Shown in pieces: positions 51,762 to 63,417 of a DNA stretch of 64,000 bases. This DNA comes from Thalassospiraceae bacterium LMO-JJ14. GTDB taxonomy: Bacteria > Pseudomonadota > Alphaproteobacteria > Rhodospirillales > Casp-alpha2. A program made the translations under genes and the position numbers. The notes below the pieces were generated by a model that did not search any database, had not been told where the DNA came from, and saw only the letters and a list, made by a program, of their open reading frames with translations. The DNA lies in NCBI GenBank assembly GCA_021555105.2, contig CP134604.1, forward strand, positions 2,046,001 to 2,110,000. The letters are read 5' to 3'. How positions within the stretch are numbered: the stretch's first letter is position 1; the number at the start of each line of letters is the position of its first letter.

Positions 51762-52232
51762 ATGTCCCGTCGCCACGCCGCTGAGAAGCGCAAAGTTCTG
51801 CCGGACGCGAAGTTCAAGGATCTGGTTGTCACCAAGTTCATGAACGCGCTGATGAATGACGGCAAGAAGTCCGCTGCTGAAAAGATCGTTTATGGTGCTT
51901 TCGACATCGTTCAGTCGAAGGGTGGCCAGGATCCGCTGCAGGTTTTCCATGAAGCTATTACCAACGTGAAGCCGATGATCGAAGTCCGCTCCCGCCGTGT
52001 CGGTGGTGCGACCTATCAGGTTCCCGTTGAAGTGCGTAATGACCGCCGGCAGGCACTGGCGATCCGCTGGCTCGTGGAAATGTCCCGCAAGCGTTCGGAA
52101 AATACGATGATGGAGCGTCTGTCCGCCGAGCTTCTTGATGCCGCCAACAACCGAGGCGCCGCTGTCAAGAAGCGTGAAGACACGCACCGTATGGCGGAGG
52201 CCAACAAGGCCTTCTCGCATTATCGCTGGTAA
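51762..52232 (+). CDS. rpsG: 30S ribosomal protein S7
   Basis: The 156-residue head protein nucleates assembly of the 30S 3' domain. It starts [18 protein letters not shown] and contains the [12 protein letters not shown] motif. It lies 12 bp after rpsL and 16 bp before fusA. In E. coli S7 represses this operon. Confidence 0.98.
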   Translation: MSRRHAAEKRKVLPDAKFKDLVVTKFMNALMNDGKKSAAEKIVYGAFDIVQSKGGQDPLQVFHEAITNVKPMIEVRSRRVGGATYQVPVEVRNDRRQALAIRWLVEMSRKRSENTMMERLSAELLDAANNRGAAVKKREDTHRMAEANKAFSHYRW

Positions 52233-52248
52233 TTTAGGAGCCGATCGA

Positions 52249-54333
52249 ATGTCAGCCCGCGTAACACCGCTCGAGCGCTACCGTAATATCGGGATCATGG
52301 CCCATATTGACGCCGGTAAAACGACGACCACCGAGCGCGTCCTCTATTACACCGGCAAGTCCTACAAGATCGGTGAAGTCCACGATGGTAACGCCACCAT
52401 GGACTGGATGGAGCAGGAGCAGGAGCGTGGCATCACGATTACCTCTGCTGCGACCACCGCATTCTGGAAAGATCATCGCGTAAACATCATTGATACGCCC
52501 GGCCACGTTGACTTCACGATTGAAGTCGAGCGTTCGCTGCGTGTTCTCGATGGCGCCGTTGCCGTGTTCGACTCGGTTGCCGGTGTCGAGCCGCAGTCCG
52601 AAACGGTTTGGCGTCAGGCCGATAAATACGGCGTGCCGCGGATGTGCTTCGTCAACAAGATGGACCGTATCGGTGCCGATTTCTATCGTTGCGTCGACAT
52701 GATCATCGATCGTCTTGGTGCGATTCCGGCTGTGCTGCAGTTGCCGATTGGCAGCGAATCTGATTTCGTTGGTGTCGTCGATCTGATCACGATGCAGGCA
52801 ATTATCTGGAAAGACGAAAGCCTGGGTGCCGAATTCGAATATACCGATATTCCGGCTGATCTTGCCGACAAAGCCGCCGAGTACCGCGAGAAGCTGATCG
52901 AAACCATTGTTGAAGTCGATGACGATGCGATGGAAGCCTATCTCGAAGGTAACGAACCGGACGAAGCCACCATCAAGAAATGCATTCGCAAGGGCTGCAT
53001 CGGAAACGTATTCGTTCCCGTCCTGTGTGGCTCCGCATTCAAAAACAAGGGTGTGCAGCCGATGCTGGACGCCGTAGTAGACTTCCTGCCGTCGCCGCTC
53101 GATGTGCCGGCCATCAAGGGTGTCGACGTCGACGATCCTGAAAAGGCAATGATCCGCAAAAGCGATGACGAAGAGCCTTTCGCGGCGCTTGCGTTCAAGA
53201 TCATGAACGATCAGCACGTCGGGTCGCTGACCTTCTGCCGTATTTATTCGGGCAGTGTTTCACAGGGTGCGACCGTCCAGAATACGGTCAAGGGTAAGCG
53301 CGAACGTATTGGCCGTATGTTGCTCATGCATGCCAACACCCGCGAGCAAATTGAAGAAGCAATGGCCGGTGACATTGTTGCCCTGGTGGGCCTCAAGGAT
53401 ACCACGACCGGTGACACGCTTTGCGACCCGGCCAAGCCGGTCATTCTGGAGCGGATGGAATTCCCCGATCCTGTGATCGAGGTTGCTGTTGAGCCGAAAA
53501 CCAAAGCCGACCAGGAAAAGATGGGTGTTGCCCTGCAGCGTCTTGCTGCCGAGGATCCGTCTTTCCGTGTCAAATCCGACGAAGAGTCTGGCCAAACCAT
53601 CATCGCCGGTATGGGCGAACTTCACCTCGATATTCTGGTCGATCGCATGAAGCGCGAATTCAAGGTCGAGGCCAACGTCGGGCAGCCGCAGGTTGCTTAC
53701 CGTGAAACGATCTCTAAGCCTTACGACTGCGATTACACGCACAAGAAGCAGACCGGTGGTTCAGGGCAGTTTGCCCGCGTCAAGATCATGTTCGAGCCAC
53801 TGCCGCCTGGTTCCGGTATCGAATTCGAAAACAAAGTCGTTGGCGGTAACGTGCCGCGTGAATTTATCCCGGGAGTCGAAAAGGGCATTCGCAGTGCTGC
53901 CGAAAGCGGTGTGATGTGCGGTTTTCCGTGCATTGACTTCAAGGCCCTGCTCTATGATGGCGCGTCGCATGACGTCGACAGTTCGGTCATGGCATTCGAA
54001 ATCGCAGCCCGTGCCGCTTTTCGTGAAGGTATGGCGGCTGCCAAGCCGGTCCTTCTCGAGCCGGTCATGAAGGTCGAGGTCGTCACCCCGGAAGATTATA
54101 TGGGTGATATCATCGGCGATCTGAATTCACGTCGTGGTCAGGTTCAGGATATGGACCAGCGCGGCAACGCCCGAGTAGTGACGGCCATGGTGCCGCTCGC
54201 TAACATGTTCGGCTACGTCAACGAACTACGTTCGATGTCGCAAGGCCGTGCCCAATACACCATGCATTTTGATCACTATGCCGAAGTGCCGAATCAGGTC
54301 TCTCTGGAGATCAAAGAACGGCTCGCCGGCTAA
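52249..54333 (+). CDS. fusA: Elongation factor G
   Basis: The 694-residue translocase GTPase has G1 AHIDAGKT (18-25), G2 [12 protein letters not shown]3 DTPGHVDF and G4 NKMD, followed by domains II-V. It drives translocation and, with RRF, ribosome recycling. The ATG at 52249 follows TAGGAG; the longer in-frame extension into rpsG is not conserved. Confidence 0.98.
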   Translation: MSARVTPLERYRNIGIMAHIDAGKTTTTERVLYYTGKSYKIGEVHDGNATMDWMEQEQERGITITSAATTAFWKDHRVNIIDTPGHVDFTIEVERSLRVLDGAVAVFDSVAGVEPQSETVWRQADKYGVPRMCFVNKMDRIGADFYRCVDMIIDRLGAIPAVLQLPIGSESDFVGVVDLITMQAIIWKDESLGAEFEYTDIPADLADKAAEYREKLIETIVEVDDDAMEAYLEGNEPDEATIKKCIRKGCIGNVFVPVLCGSAFKNKGVQPMLDAVVDFLPSPLDVPAIKGVDVDDPEKAMIRKSDDEEPFAALAFKIMNDQHVGSLTFCRIYSGSVSQGATVQNTVKGKRERIGRMLLMHANTREQIEEAMAGDIVALVGLKDTTTGDTLCDPAKPVILERMEFPDPVIEVAVEPKTKADQEKMGVALQRLAAEDPSFRVKSDEESGQTIIAGMGELHLDILVDRMKREFKVEANVGQPQVAYRETISKPYDCDYTHKKQTGGSGQFARVKIMFEPLPPGSGIEFENKVVGGNVPREFIPGVEKGIRSAAESGVMCGFPCIDFKALLYDGASHDVDSSVMAFEIAARAAFREGMAAAKPVLLEPVMKVEVVTPEDYMGDIIGDLNSRRGQVQDMDQRGNARVVTAMVPLANMFGYVNELRSMSQGRAQYTMHFDHYAEVPNQVSLEIKERLAG

Positions 54334-54355
54334 TTGAGAACGGAGACGAACGAAG

Positions 54356-55546
54356 ATGGCCAAGGAAAAGTTTGAGCGTAACAAGCCGCACTGCAACGTT
54401 GGCACGATTGGCCACGTTGACCATGGCAAGACGACGCTGACGGCGGCGATTACGAAGGTTCTTGCGGAAGCCGGCGGCGGTGAAGCAATGGCATTTGATA
54501 TGATCGACAAGGCGCCTGAAGAGCGTGCCCGTGGGATCACGATTTCGACGGCGCACGTCGAGTACGAGACGGAAGCGCGTCACTACGCGCACGTCGACTG
54601 CCCGGGTCACGCGGATTATGTTAAGAACATGATCACGGGTGCGGCGCAGATGGACGGTGCCATTCTGGTTTGTTCGGCTGCTGACGGCCCGATGCCGCAG
54701 ACGCGCGAGCACATTCTTCTGGCCCGCCAGGTTGGTGTTCCGGCGCTTGTTGTTTTTATGAACAAGGTCGACCAGGTTGACGACGAAGAGCTTCTTGAGC
54801 TTGTCGAGATGGAAATCCGCGAGCTTCTGTCGAGCTACGATTTCCCGGGCGACGATATTCCGATCATCAAGGGTTCGGCTTTGGCCGCGCTTGAAGGCCG
54901 CGATGACGAGATCGGCAAGAACGCCATTCTTGAGCTGATGAAGGCTGTTGACGATTACATTCCTCAGCCTGAGCGTCCGGTCGATCAGGACTTCCTGATG
55001 CCGATCGAGGATGTTTTCTCGATTTCCGGTCGTGGGACGGTTGTGACGGGCCGCGTTGAGCGCGGTGTGATCAACACCGGCGACGAAATTGAAATCGTCG
55101 GCATCAAGGCGACGCAGAAGACGACGTGCACGGGTGTCGAGATGTTCCGCAAGCTGCTTGACCAGGGTCAGGCCGGCGACAACATCGGCGCGCTGCTGCG
55201 CGGTACGAAGCGCGAGGAAGTTGAGCGCGGTCAGGTTCTGGCGAAGCCGGGCTCGATCACGCCGCACACGAAGTTCTCTTGCGAAGCGTACATTCTGACG
55301 AAGGAAGAGGGTGGCCGTCACACGCCGTTCTTTGCCAACTACCGTCCTCAGTTCTACTTCCGGACCACGGATGTGACCGGGACGGTTGAGTTGGCCGAAG
55401 GTACGGAAATGGTGATGCCGGGCGACAACATCTCGATGAACGTGACGTTGATTGCCCCGATCGCCATGGACGAAGGTCTGCGTTTTGCTATCCGTGAAGG
55501 CGGCCGCACCGTTGGTGCCGGCGTCGTCGCGAAAATCATCGAGTAA
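54356..55546 (+). CDS. tuf: Elongation factor Tu, copy 2
   Basis: The 396-residue protein is identical to copy 1 at 32772-33962, and by reading, the DNA is also identical over the whole coding sequence. It is in the usual place after fusA (22-bp gap). The ribosome-site regions differ between the two copies apart from the last 8 bp before the ATG. The direct-repeat spacing is 21,584 bp. Confidence 0.98.
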   Translation: MAKEKFERNKPHCNVGTIGHVDHGKTTLTAAITKVLAEAGGGEAMAFDMIDKAPEERARGITISTAHVEYETEARHYAHVDCPGHADYVKNMITGAAQMDGAILVCSAADGPMPQTREHILLARQVGVPALVVFMNKVDQVDDEELLELVEMEIRELLSSYDFPGDDIPIIKGSALAALEGRDDEIGKNAILELMKAVDDYIPQPERPVDQDFLMPIEDVFSISGRGTVVTGRVERGVINTGDEIEIVGIKATQKTTCTGVEMFRKLLDQGQAGDNIGALLRGTKREEVERGQVLAKPGSITPHTKFSCEAYILTKEEGGRHTPFFANYRPQFYFRTTDVTGTVELAEGTEMVMPGDNISMNVTLIAPIAMDEGLRFAIREGGRTVGAGVVAKIIE

Positions 55547-55560
55547 CGATTAATTTGCCG

Positions 55561-55585
55561 CGCCTCCGGAATAATTCCGGGGGCG
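55561..55585 (+). terminator. Hairpin between tuf-2 and rpsJ
   Basis: CGCCTCCGGAAT and ATTCCGGGGGCG pair over about 11-12 positions with one T-G pair and a minimal loop, 14 bp after the tuf stop. No U-tract follows. It may attenuate or process the transcript between the str and S10 operons. Confidence 0.5.
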
Positions 55586-55610
55586 TTCGCAACTTTGAAG
55601 GTCGAAGGCC

Positions 55611-55919
55611 ATGGAACAACAAAATATTCGTATTCGCCTGAAGGCATTTGATCACCGCGTTCTGGATCAGTCCGCCCGCGAGATCGTGAATACGGCTCAA
55701 CGTACGGGTGCCAATGTTCGTGGCCCGATCCCGTTACCGACGCGGATCGAGAAGTTCACGGTGTTGCGGTCACCGCACATCGATAAGAAGTCGCGTGAAC
55801 AGTTTGAAATCCGGACCCACAAGCGGGTTCTGGATATCGTTGACCCGACCCCGCAAACCGTCGACGCGCTGATGAAGCTCGATCTGGCGGCTGGTGTCGA
55901 CGTTGAGATCAAACTTTAA
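55611..55919 (+). CDS. rpsJ: 30S ribosomal protein S10
   Basis: The 102-residue protein ([20 protein letters not shown]) contains [19 protein letters not shown]. It is part of the 30S head and, as NusE, of antitermination complexes that contact NusG. It is the first gene of the S10 cluster. Confidence 0.98.
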   Translation: MEQQNIRIRLKAFDHRVLDQSAREIVNTAQRTGANVRGPIPLPTRIEKFTVLRSPHIDKKSREQFEIRTHKRVLDIVDPTPQTVDALMKLDLAAGVDVEIKL

Positions 55920-55942
55920 GCGCCGTAATTGGGAACAGTGAT

Positions 55943-56779
55943 ATGCGTACCGGTTTAATCGCAAAAAAGATGGGGATGACCCGCATTTTCGCCGAGGGTG
56001 GAGCACACATCCCGGTGACCGTGCTGGCTCTTGATGAAGTTCAGGTTGTCGCCCAGCGCAACGATGAGCGTGACGGTTACACCGCGCTCCAGGTCGGCTA
56101 CGGCAAGGCCAAGGTGAAGCGCGTATCCAAAGCGATGCGTGGCCATTTCGCCAAAGCCAAGGTCGAACCGAAGAAGAAACTCGTGGAATTCCGTATATCG
56201 GCCGACAACATGGTCGACGTAGGTGCGGAACTCGGTGCCAATCACTTTGTTGCCGGGCAGTACATCGACGTTGCCGGGATCACCAACGGTAAGGGATTTG
56301 CCGGCGCCATGAAGCGCCACGGTTTCGGCGGCCTGCGTGCCACGCACGGTGTGTCGATCAGCCACCGTTCGCACGGTTCGACAGGGCAGTGCCAGGATCC
56401 TGGTAAAGTCTTCAAAGGTAAGAAAATGGCAGGTCAGATGGGTAACGTTCGTCGTACCCAGCAGAACCTGATCGTCGCCGCCGTTGACGTTGAACGCGGC
56501 CTGATCCTGGTTCGTGGCGCAGTACCCGGCTCCAAGGGCGGTTATGTGTATCTGAGCGATGCGGTTAAACGCCCGTTGCACGAAGATGTGCCGTTTCCGG
56601 CTGGCCTCAAAAATGAAGCTCCCGCCAGTGAAGAAGGTCTGGTGATTGCTGACGATGTTGCTCCGGACGAAGCCGCTGAAGAAGCGGCGCTGGCCGAAGA
56701 AATGGCTAACGAAGTAGAAGCACCGGCTGAAGACACCGCTGCCGATACCGGCGTCGCCGAAACTGAGAACAAGGAATAA
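55943..56779 (+). CDS. rplC: 50S ribosomal protein L3 with acidic C-terminal extension
   Basis: The 278-residue protein has the L3 core to about residue 222. It contains [20 protein letters not shown], whose Gln is the usual PrmB methylation site. Beyond the core is a 50-60-residue Ala/Glu-rich acidic tail ending AETENKE, longer than in E. coli L3 (209 residues). Such tails occur in some alphaproteobacteria; the role is unknown. Four bp separate it from rplD. Confidence 0.97.
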   Translation: MRTGLIAKKMGMTRIFAEGGAHIPVTVLALDEVQVVAQRNDERDGYTALQVGYGKAKVKRVSKAMRGHFAKAKVEPKKKLVEFRISADNMVDVGAELGANHFVAGQYIDVAGITNGKGFAGAMKRHGFGGLRATHGVSISHRSHGSTGQCQDPGKVFKGKKMAGQMGNVRRTQQNLIVAAVDVERGLILVRGAVPGSKGGYVYLSDAVKRPLHEDVPFPAGLKNEAPASEEGLVIADDVAPDEAAEEAALAEEMANEVEAPAEDTAADTGVAETENKE

Positions 56780-56783
56780 GACC

Positions 56784-57404
56784 ATGAAACTTGACGTGGT
56801 CAGTCTCGATAACAAGAAATCCGGCTCCATCGAACTTGATGATGCTGTGTTCGGTCTTGAAGCGCGCAAGGATCTGCTGGCCCGTGCGGTGAAATGGCAA
56901 CTCGCCAAACGCCGTTCCGGCAACCATCAGACCAAGGGCCGCTCGGACGTCAGCGCAACCGGCACCAAGCCTTTCAAGCAGAAAGGCACCGGCCGCGCCC
57001 GCCAAGGTACGCGCGTAGCGCCGCAGATGCGTGGCGGCGGTATCGTTTTCGGTCCGCAGACCCGCGATCACAGCCACGACCTTCCGAAAAAGGTTCGTAA
57101 ACTGGCTCTGGCAACGGCGCTCAGCGCAAAGTGCGCCGAAGGCAAGCTGGTGATCCTTGATGAAGCCGTAATGAAAGCGCCGAAAACTGCCGATTTGGTG
57201 AAGAAACTTTCGGCACTCGGCTGGGGGCATGCCCTGATTATTGATGGTGAAAGCGTCGACGATAACTTCGCCCGCGCCGCCAACAACATCGTCGGTATCG
57301 ATGTGCTGCCGAGCGTTGGTGCCAACGTTTACGACATCTTGCGTCGTGACACGCTGGTCCTGACCAAAGGCGCCGTAGACAAATTGGTGGAGCGCCTGAA
57401 ATGA
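56784..57404 (+). CDS. rplD: 50S ribosomal protein L4
   Basis: The 206-residue protein lines the exit tunnel through its extended loop ([18 protein letters not shown]). In gammaproteobacteria L4 represses its own operon; that is not shown here. Its stop overlaps the rplW start by 4 bp (ATGA). Confidence 0.97.
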   Translation: MKLDVVSLDNKKSGSIELDDAVFGLEARKDLLARAVKWQLAKRRSGNHQTKGRSDVSATGTKPFKQKGTGRARQGTRVAPQMRGGGIVFGPQTRDHSHDLPKKVRKLALATALSAKCAEGKLVILDEAVMKAPKTADLVKKLSALGWGHALIIDGESVDDNFARAANNIVGIDVLPSVGANVYDILRRDTLVLTKGAVDKLVERLK

Positions 57405-57724
57405 ACCGCTACAGCCCCGTAAATTTCCAGCCGAGCAAGGAACGGATCTTCGAACTGATCCGCCGCCCGCTGGTGACTGAAAAAACGACGTTGATGTCGG
57501 AACATAATCAAGTTGCTTTCGAAGTGCCGCTCGATGCCAACAAGCACGAGATCAAAACGGCCATCGAAGAACTGTTCAAGGTCAAGGTAACGGCCGTTAA
57601 CACGCTGCGTCAGAAGGGCAAAACGAAACGTTTTCGTGGCCAGCCCGGGCGCCGCAGCGATTACAAGAAAGCCGTAGTGACGTTAGCCGAGGGTGACAGC
57701 ATCGACGTCACCACGGGCGTCTGA
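57401..57724 (+). CDS. rplW: 50S ribosomal protein L23
   Basis: The 107-residue protein ([21 protein letters not shown]) sits at the tunnel exit, where it docks trigger factor and SRP. It has the conserved internal loop [13 protein letters not shown]. Translation is probably coupled to rplD by the ATGA overlap. Confidence 0.97.
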   Translation: MNRYSPVNFQPSKERIFELIRRPLVTEKTTLMSEHNQVAFEVPLDANKHEIKTAIEELFKVKVTAVNTLRQKGKTKRFRGQPGRRSDYKKAVVTLAEGDSIDVTTGV

Positions 57725-57739
57725 CGGGGGATTTGATCA

Positions 57740-58576
57740 ATGGCACTTAAACAATACAAACCCGATACGCCCGGTCAGCGCGGCCTGGTCCTGGTGGACC
57801 GTTCGCAGCTGTGGAAAGGCGATCCGGTTAAATCCCTGACCGAAGGTCTCCGCAAGAAAGGCGGCCGCAACAATCAGGGCCATATTACTGCACGCCGTAT
57901 CGGTGGCGGTCACAAGCGCCGTTACCGCAAGATCGACTTCAAGCGGACCAAGCTCGATATGGCCGCAGTTGTCGAACGTATTGAATACGATCCGAACCGG
58001 ACCGCTTTCATCGCTCTGCTCAAATATTCAGACGGCGAATTGGCCTACATTCTGGCACCGCAACGTCTGGCCGTTGGTGATGAAGTCGTATCCGGCAAGA
58101 ACGGCGTCGATATCAAGCCGGGCAACGCCATGCCGATGGCGGCGATGCCTGTCGGCACGATCATCCACAACGTGGAAATGAAGCCGGGCAAGGGCGGCCA
58201 AATGGCCCGTTCCGCTGGCACCTACGCGCAAATCATCGGTAAGGATCAGGGCTACGCCCAGGTTCGTCTCAGCTCCGGTGAGATTCGGCTGGTTCGTGGC
58301 GAGTGCATGGCCACTGTCGGGGCCGTTTCCAACCCTGACCAACAGAACATCAACCTTGGTAAAGCCGGTCGTAAACGCTGGCTCGGTAAACGCCCGGCAG
58401 TTCGTGGTGTCGCCATGAACCCGGTCGATCACCCGCATGGTGGTGGTGAAGGCCGGACCTCCGGTGGACGCCATCCGGTTACCCCGTGGGGCAAACCGAC
58501 CAAGGGCAAGAAAACCCGTAGCAACAAGAAGACGGATCGGCTGATTATGCGCAGCCGGCACGTCCGCAAGAAATAA
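57740..58576 (+). CDS. rplB: 50S ribosomal protein L2
   Basis: The 278-residue protein near the peptidyl-transferase centre carries [18 protein letters not shown] and [13 protein letters not shown], including the histidine linked to peptide-bond activity in E. coli. Length and basic C-terminus are normal. Confidence 0.98.
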   Translation: MALKQYKPDTPGQRGLVLVDRSQLWKGDPVKSLTEGLRKKGGRNNQGHITARRIGGGHKRRYRKIDFKRTKLDMAAVVERIEYDPNRTAFIALLKYSDGELAYILAPQRLAVGDEVVSGKNGVDIKPGNAMPMAAMPVGTIIHNVEMKPGKGGQMARSAGTYAQIIGKDQGYAQVRLSSGEIRLVRGECMATVGAVSNPDQQNINLGKAGRKRWLGKRPAVRGVAMNPVDHPHGGGEGRTSGGRHPVTPWGKPTKGKKTRSNKKTDRLIMRSRHVRKK

Positions 58577-58590
58577 GAGGAGACGGGACA

Positions 58591-58869
58591 GTGCCACGCT
58601 CCGTTTGGAAAGGTCCGTTCGTCGACGGTTATCTGCTCAAAAAGGCAGAAGACGCTCGTGCGTCAACGCGCAGCTCGGTCATCAAGACCTGGTCGCGCCG
58701 TTCGACGATCCTGCCGCAATTCGTCGGGCTTACGTTCGGCGTTTACAACGGCCAGAAATTTATCCCGGTCCTCGTGACCGAGGAAATGATCGGCCACAAA
58801 TTCGGTGAATTCTCGCCGACGCGCACCTACTACGGGCACGGCGTCGATAAGAAGTCGAAAAGGGGTTAA
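58591..58869 (+). CDS. rpsS: 30S ribosomal protein S19
   Basis: The 92-residue head protein ([19 protein letters not shown]) starts with GTG, preceded by AGAGGAGAC. It has HNG-like [20 protein letters not shown] and GEFSPTRTY motifs. It lies 14 bp after rplB and 2 bp before rplV. Confidence 0.97.
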   Translation: MPRSVWKGPFVDGYLLKKAEDARASTRSSVIKTWSRRSTILPQFVGLTFGVYNGQKFIPVLVTEEMIGHKFGEFSPTRTYYGHGVDKKSKRG

Positions 58870-58871
58870 TC

Positions 58872-59252
58872 ATGGGCAAGAAGGCCGCTGAGCGTCAATT
58901 GAATGACAACGAAGCGATGGCGTTCGCGAAACACATTCGCGTCAGCCCCCGTAAGCTCAATCTGGTTGCCGAGAGCATTCGCGGCATGGATTGCGGTAAG
59001 GCGTTGTCGCAGCTCATGTTCTCGCGCCGCCGTATCGCACAGGACGTTAAGAAGCTTCTTGAAAGCGCGATCGCCAATGCCGAGAACAATCACCAGCTCG
59101 ACGTCGATCGGCTTTATGTCGCCGAAGCGAGTGTCGGCAAAGCGCTTGTCATGAAACGGTTCCGCGCCCGTGCGCGTGGCCGGGTCGGGCGCATCGAAAA
59201 GCCTTTCAGCAATATGCGCTTGGTCGTTCGCGAGCGTGAGGAGACGGTTTAA
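58872..59252 (+). CDS. rplV: 50S ribosomal protein L22
   Basis: The 126-residue protein forms part of the exit-tunnel constriction with its beta-hairpin ([19 protein letters not shown]), where macrolide-resistance changes arise in other species. Its stop shares one base with the rpsC start. Confidence 0.97.
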   Translation: MGKKAAERQLNDNEAMAFAKHIRVSPRKLNLVAESIRGMDCGKALSQLMFSRRRIAQDVKKLLESAIANAENNHQLDVDRLYVAEASVGKALVMKRFRARARGRVGRIEKPFSNMRLVVREREETV

Positions 59253-59929
59253 TGGGTCAGAAAGTAAATCCGATCGGGCTTCGCCTCGGCATCAACCGCA
59301 CGTGGGATTCACGTTGGTTCGCTGACGGTAATTATGCCGATCTTCTGCACGAGGATATCCGTATTCGCGATTTCCTGCGTAAGAAGCTTGCAGCCGCTGG
59401 TGTGTCCAAAATCGTCATCGAACGTCCGGCCAAGAAAGCCCGTGTGACCATTCACACCGCACGCCCGGGTGTCGTCATCGGCCGTAAGGGGCAGGACATC
59501 GAAAAGCTGCGCCGTGAAATCGCTGCAATGACCGATGCTGAAGTTCACCTGAACATTGTCGAAATCCGCAAACCGGAAGTAGACGCCCAGCTGGTTGCAG
59601 AAAATGTTGCCCAGCAAATGGAACGCCGGGTATCGATCCGCCGTGCCATGAAGCGCGCCGTTCAATCGGCCATGCGCATGGGTGCCGAAGGTATCCGGAT
59701 CAACTGCGGTGGCCGTCTCGGCGGTGCTGAAATCGCCCGTATGCAATGGTACCGCGAAGGTCGCGTGCCGCTGCACACGCTGCGCGCCAACATCGATTAC
59801 GGTGAAGCACGGGCACTGACCACATATGGTATTTGCGGCGTCAAAATCTGGATCTACAAGGGCGAAATCATGGCCCACGATCCGATGGCGATGGAAAAGC
59901 TGCAACTCGAACAGCAGCCGCAGCGTTAA
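59252..59929 (+). CDS. rpsC: 30S ribosomal protein S3
   Basis: The 225-residue protein at the mRNA entry tunnel starts [14 protein letters not shown]. It has the KH motif [14 protein letters not shown] and a C-terminal domain with [20 protein letters not shown]. It overlaps rplV by one base. Confidence 0.98.
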   Translation: MGQKVNPIGLRLGINRTWDSRWFADGNYADLLHEDIRIRDFLRKKLAAAGVSKIVIERPAKKARVTIHTARPGVVIGRKGQDIEKLRREIAAMTDAEVHLNIVEIRKPEVDAQLVAENVAQQMERRVSIRRAMKRAVQSAMRMGAEGIRINCGGRLGGAEIARMQWYREGRVPLHTLRANIDYGEARALTTYGICGVKIWIYKGEIMAHDPMAMEKLQLEQQPQR

Positions 59930-59954
59930 GCGGGCTTAAGAAGAGGAAAGAGCG

Positions 59955-60374
59955 ATGCTGTCTCCGAAAAGAACAAAGTTCCGCAAGGCGTTCAAAGGCC
60001 GTATCCACGGTCTGGCCAAGGGCGGCACGACGCTGAACTTCGGTTCATATGGCCTGAAAGCGGTTACGCCGGAACGTGTGACCGCGCGTCAGATCGAAGC
60101 TGCGCGACGCGCTATGACCCGTCACATGAAACGTGCCGGCCGTGTATGGATCCGGATTTTCCCGGATGTGCCCGTCACGCAGAAACCTGCAGAAGTGCGC
60201 CAGGGTAAAGGTAAAGGCTCGGTTGAATACTGGGTCGCCAAGGTCAAGCCGGGCCGGATCATGTTTGAAATCGACGGCGTGTCCGCCGAGATTGCCCGCG
60301 AGGCGTTCCGTCTGGCGGCTGCTAAATTGCCGGTAAAAACACGCTTTGTAACGCGTGTTGGTGAAGAGGGTTAA
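59955..60374 (+). CDS. rplP: 50S ribosomal protein L16
   Basis: The 139-residue protein ([19 protein letters not shown]) lies near the A site and contacts tRNA elbows. It contains [20 protein letters not shown] and [17 protein letters not shown]. An RBS AGAGGAAAG precedes it, and rpmC follows after 4 bp. Confidence 0.98.
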   Translation: MLSPKRTKFRKAFKGRIHGLAKGGTTLNFGSYGLKAVTPERVTARQIEAARRAMTRHMKRAGRVWIRIFPDVPVTQKPAEVRQGKGKGSVEYWVAKVKPGRIMFEIDGVSAEIAREAFRLAAAKLPVKTRFVTRVGEEG

Positions 60375-60378
60375 TCAG

Positions 60379-60582
60379 ATGAAAGCGGCGGATATTCGCA
60401 CCAAGACCGACGACGAGCTGAAGGATCAGCTTGCCGACCTGCGCAAGGAAGCATTCAACCTGCGCTTCCAGGCGGCATCCGGTCAGTTGGAAAAAACATC
60501 ACAGATGCGTCACGTACGCCGTGACATCGCGCGGATCAAGACCGTGCTGGTCGAGCGCGAAGCCGCTCAGGCACAAGGGTAA
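60379..60582 (+). CDS. rpmC: 50S ribosomal protein L29
   Basis: The 67-residue coiled-coil protein at the tunnel exit has [20 protein letters not shown] and [11 protein letters not shown]. The ATG at 60379 gives the family's usual length; the upstream extension overlaps rplP. Confidence 0.96.
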   Translation: MKAADIRTKTDDELKDQLADLRKEAFNLRFQAASGQLEKTSQMRHVRRDIARIKTVLVEREAAQAQG

Positions 60583-60593
60583 GGAACGACAAA

Positions 60594-60830
60594 ATGCCGA
60601 AACGTGTCATGCAGGGCGTCGTCGTCAGCGACAAACAGGACAAGACGGTCACCGTACTGGTCGAACGTCGGGTCATGCATCCGCTGTACAAGAAGTACGT
60701 CAAGAAGTCGAAGAAGTACGCGGCGCACGACGAGGCGAATGCCTCCAAAGTGGGCGATCAGGTTTTCATCCGTGAATGCCGTCCGCTGTCGAAGCGTAAA
60801 ACTTGGGAAGTTGTGACCGAAAGCGCTTAA
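60594..60830 (+). CDS. rpsQ: 30S ribosomal protein S17
   Basis: The 78-residue primary rRNA-binding protein has [19 protein letters not shown] and the conserved [15 protein letters not shown]-terminal segment. It lies 11 bp after rpmC. Confidence 0.97.
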   Translation: MPKRVMQGVVVSDKQDKTVTVLVERRVMHPLYKKYVKKSKKYAAHDEANASKVGDQVFIRECRPLSKRKTWEVVTESA

Positions 60831-60861
60831 GTGCTTTGGTCTAAGTAAAGGAACCGGAACG

Positions 60862-61230
60862 ATGATTCAGGCCGAATCGAACCTCGAGGTCGCTGATAAC
60901 TCAGGCGCCAAAAGGGTCCAGTGCATTAAGGTGCTGGGCGGTTCGAAGCGCAAATATGCGTCGGTAGGCGACATTATTGTCGTCTCCGTTAAGGACGCTA
61001 TTCCGCGCGGTCGAGTGAAGAAAGGCGATGTGATGCAGGCTGTTGTCGTGCGCACCGCCAAGGACATCAACCGCAAGGACGGAACCGCGATCCGGTTCGA
61101 CAGTAATGCAGCCGTGCTGATTAACAAGCAGGGCGAGCCGATCGGGACCCGTATCTTCGGCCCTGTGACGCGTGAACTGCGTGCCAAGCGTTACATGAAG
61201 ATTATTTCGCTGGCGCCGGAGGTTTTGTAA
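60862..61230 (+). CDS. rplN: 50S ribosomal protein L14
   Basis: The 122-residue protein ([20 protein letters not shown]) sits at the subunit interface and forms bridge B8. It contains [15 protein letters not shown] and ends [10 protein letters not shown]. Its stop shares one base with the rplX start. Confidence 0.98.
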   Translation: MIQAESNLEVADNSGAKRVQCIKVLGGSKRKYASVGDIIVVSVKDAIPRGRVKKGDVMQAVVVRTAKDINRKDGTAIRFDSNAAVLINKQGEPIGTRIFGPVTRELRAKRYMKIISLAPEVL

Positions 61231-61547
61231 TGGCTCAGAAAATCAAAAAAGGTGACCGCGTGATCGTTCTCAGCGGCAAGGACAAGGGCGTAACCGGCGA
61301 AGTGGTCAAGGTTGACCCGGACGCGAACCGTGCTGTCGTTACCGGTGTAAACAAAATCAAACGTCACACCGCGGCGTCACAGACGTCGGCCGGCGGGATC
61401 ATCGAGAGGGAAGCAAGCATTCACCTCTCCAATCTCGCCCATGTCGATCCGAAGGACGACAAGCCGACGCGTGTTGGTTTCAAGAAGCTCGATGATGGCC
61501 GCAAGGTGCGCGTTGCTAAGCGCTCCGGCGAAGTCATTGACGCTTGA
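61230..61547 (+). CDS. rplX: 50S ribosomal protein L24
   Basis: The 105-residue assembly-initiator protein has a KOW domain ([20 protein letters not shown]) and [16 protein letters not shown]. It overlaps rplN by one base and precedes rplE by 19 bp. Confidence 0.97.
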   Translation: MAQKIKKGDRVIVLSGKDKGVTGEVVKVDPDANRAVVTGVNKIKRHTAASQTSAGGIIEREASIHLSNLAHVDPKDDKPTRVGFKKLDDGRKVRVAKRSGEVIDA

Positions 61548-61566
61548 GCGAGTGGAGAGCAGAAAA

Positions 61567-62109
61567 ATGACCCCACGCTTGCAGGAAGTGTACGCAAACG
61601 AAATCGTCCCGAGCATGAAGTCGGAGTTCAACTATTCGAACCCGATGCAAGTGCCCCGTCTGGACAAAATCGTCATCAACATGGGTGTTGGTGAAGCGTC
61701 CCAGGACAAGAAGAAGATGGACGGCGCCGTTGCCGATCTGATGGCTATCACCGGGCAGAAGCCGATCGTTACCCGCGCCAAGAAATCGATTGCCGGTTTC
61801 AAACTGCGCGAAGAAATGATCGTCGGCTGCAAGGTGACGCTGCGCCGCAACCGGATGTTTGAATTCCTCGATCGCCTGGTGACGATCACCTTGCCGCGTG
61901 TTCGCGATTTTCGCGGACTGAACGGTAAAAGCTTCGATGGTGCCGGCAACTATGCCATGGGCATCAAGGAGCAGATTGTTTTCCCGGAAATCGACTACGA
62001 CAAAGTCGATGCGATCCGTGGCATGGATATCGTGATTTGTACGACCGCCAAAACCGATGCCGAAGCAAAGGCATTGCTCAAGGCGTTCAATATGCCGTTC
62101 GCTAACTGA
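61567..62109 (+). CDS. rplE: 50S ribosomal protein L5
   Basis: The 180-residue 5S rRNA-binding protein has [36 protein letters not shown] and [11 protein letters not shown]. The ATG at 61567 follows GTGGAGAG and gives the normal family start and length. Confidence 0.98.
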   Translation: MTPRLQEVYANEIVPSMKSEFNYSNPMQVPRLDKIVINMGVGEASQDKKKMDGAVADLMAITGQKPIVTRAKKSIAGFKLREEMIVGCKVTLRRNRMFEFLDRLVTITLPRVRDFRGLNGKSFDGAGNYAMGIKEQIVFPEIDYDKVDAIRGMDIVICTTAKTDAEAKALLKAFNMPFAN

Positions 62110-62131
62110 GCGGCAAGAGGAGTAGAGCGTA

Positions 62132-62437
62132 ATGGCTAAGAAAAGCTCGATCGAGCGGGATAAGAAACGGACCCGGCTGGTGAAGCAGTACGAAGGACGC
62201 CGTGAGCGTCTTAAGGCGGCTGCCAAGGATCCGAACCTGTCGCCCGAAGAACGCTTTAATGCCCGTCTGAAGCTTGCCGAACTGCCGCGCAACTCGGCAC
62301 CGGTTCGTCAACGTCTACGTTGCGAGCTGACCGGACGTCCGCGCGGTAACTATCGTAAGTTCCGTATTTGTCGCATCAAGCTTCGGGAACTGGCCTCCAT
62401 GGGTCAGATTCCGGGCATGGTCAAGTCAAGCTGGTAA
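62132..62437 (+). CDS. rpsN: 30S ribosomal protein S14, zinc-independent form
   Basis: The 101-residue long form ([20 protein letters not shown]) lacks the CXXC pairs of the short zinc-binding type. It ends [16 protein letters not shown], then MVKSSW. It lies between rplE and rpsH as usual. Confidence 0.97.
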   Translation: MAKKSSIERDKKRTRLVKQYEGRRERLKAAAKDPNLSPEERFNARLKLAELPRNSAPVRQRLRCELTGRPRGNYRKFRICRIKLRELASMGQIPGMVKSSW

Positions 62438-62450
62438 GGGAGAGACGACG

Positions 62451-62849
62451 ATGTCGATGACGGATCCCCTCGGCGATATGCTGACTCGTATTCGCAACGG
62501 GCAACAAGCCCGTAAAAGCTCGGTCACTTGCCCAGCTTCGCGGCTGCGTTCAAACGTTCTCGAAGTGCTGAAGCGCGAAGGCTTTATTCGCGGTTTCGAC
62601 CAAAGCGATGTGCGTCCTGGCATTTCCGAGATCAAGATCGAACTGAAATACCACGAAGGTGACCCGGTGATCCGGCACCTGAGCAGGGTTTCCAAGCCGG
62701 GCCGCCGGATTTATTCAGGCGTGCGTGACCTTGGCCGTGTTTATAACGGTCTCGGTATCGCCATTCTGTCGACGCCGCGTGGCGTACTGTCGGATGCCGA
62801 AGCACGGGCCCAGAATGTTGGTGGAGAGGTTCTCTGCGAGGTGTTCTAA
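62451..62849 (+). CDS. rpsH: 30S ribosomal protein S8
   Basis: The 132-residue platform protein starts [20 protein letters not shown] and ends with the rRNA-binding segment [18 protein letters not shown] followed by GGEVLCEVF. In E. coli it represses the spc operon. Confidence 0.98.
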   Translation: MSMTDPLGDMLTRIRNGQQARKSSVTCPASRLRSNVLEVLKREGFIRGFDQSDVRPGISEIKIELKYHEGDPVIRHLSRVSKPGRRIYSGVRDLGRVYNGLGIAILSTPRGVLSDAEARAQNVGGEVLCEVF

Positions 62850-62882
62850 GAACGCCCCAGGAATAAAACGAGGATTGAAGCC

Positions 62883-63416
62883 ATGTCGCGAGTAGGAAGT
62901 AACCCAGTCACAGTGCCGGACGGTGTCACCGTCGAATTGAACGGCAATGTTGTGACGGCCAAGGGCAAGCTCGGTGAGTTGTCGGTAACGCTGACCGATG
63001 ACGTCAAGGTCGAGCAAGCCGACGGTCAGGTCACAGTGAAGCCGCTGGCGCAGCACAAGCGCGCCCGTCAGATGTGGGGCACAGCCCGCAGTGTGATCGA
63101 CGGCCTTGTCTTTGGGGTGTCCGAAGGGTTCACCAAGAAGCTCGAGATCAACGGCGTTGGTTATCGTGCTCAGGTTCAGGGTAAGGACGTTGTGCTGCAG
63201 CTTGGTTTCAGCCACGAAGTCCGTTATCCGATCCCGGAAGGCATCAAGATCGAGGCTCCGGAACAGAACCAGCTGATCATCAGCGGTGCATCGAAGCAAC
63301 GAGTTGGCCAGGTGGCCGCGGAAATCCGTTCGTATCGTCCGCCGGAGCCCTATAAGGGCAAGGGTGTTAAGTACGATAACGAATACATCCTCCGTAAGGA
63401 AGGAAAGAAGAAGTAA
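62883..63416 (+). CDS. rplF: 50S ribosomal protein L6
   Basis: The 177-residue protein ([20 protein letters not shown]) has two tandem L6 folds and the motif [14 protein letters not shown] at the C-terminus. It lies near the sarcin-ricin loop. rplR begins 1 bp after its stop. Confidence 0.98.
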   Translation: MSRVGSNPVTVPDGVTVELNGNVVTAKGKLGELSVTLTDDVKVEQADGQVTVKPLAQHKRARQMWGTARSVIDGLVFGVSEGFTKKLEINGVGYRAQVQGKDVVLQLGFSHEVRYPIPEGIKIEAPEQNQLIISGASKQRVGQVAAEIRSYRPPEPYKGKGVKYDNEYILRKEGKKK

Positions 63417-63417
63417 G

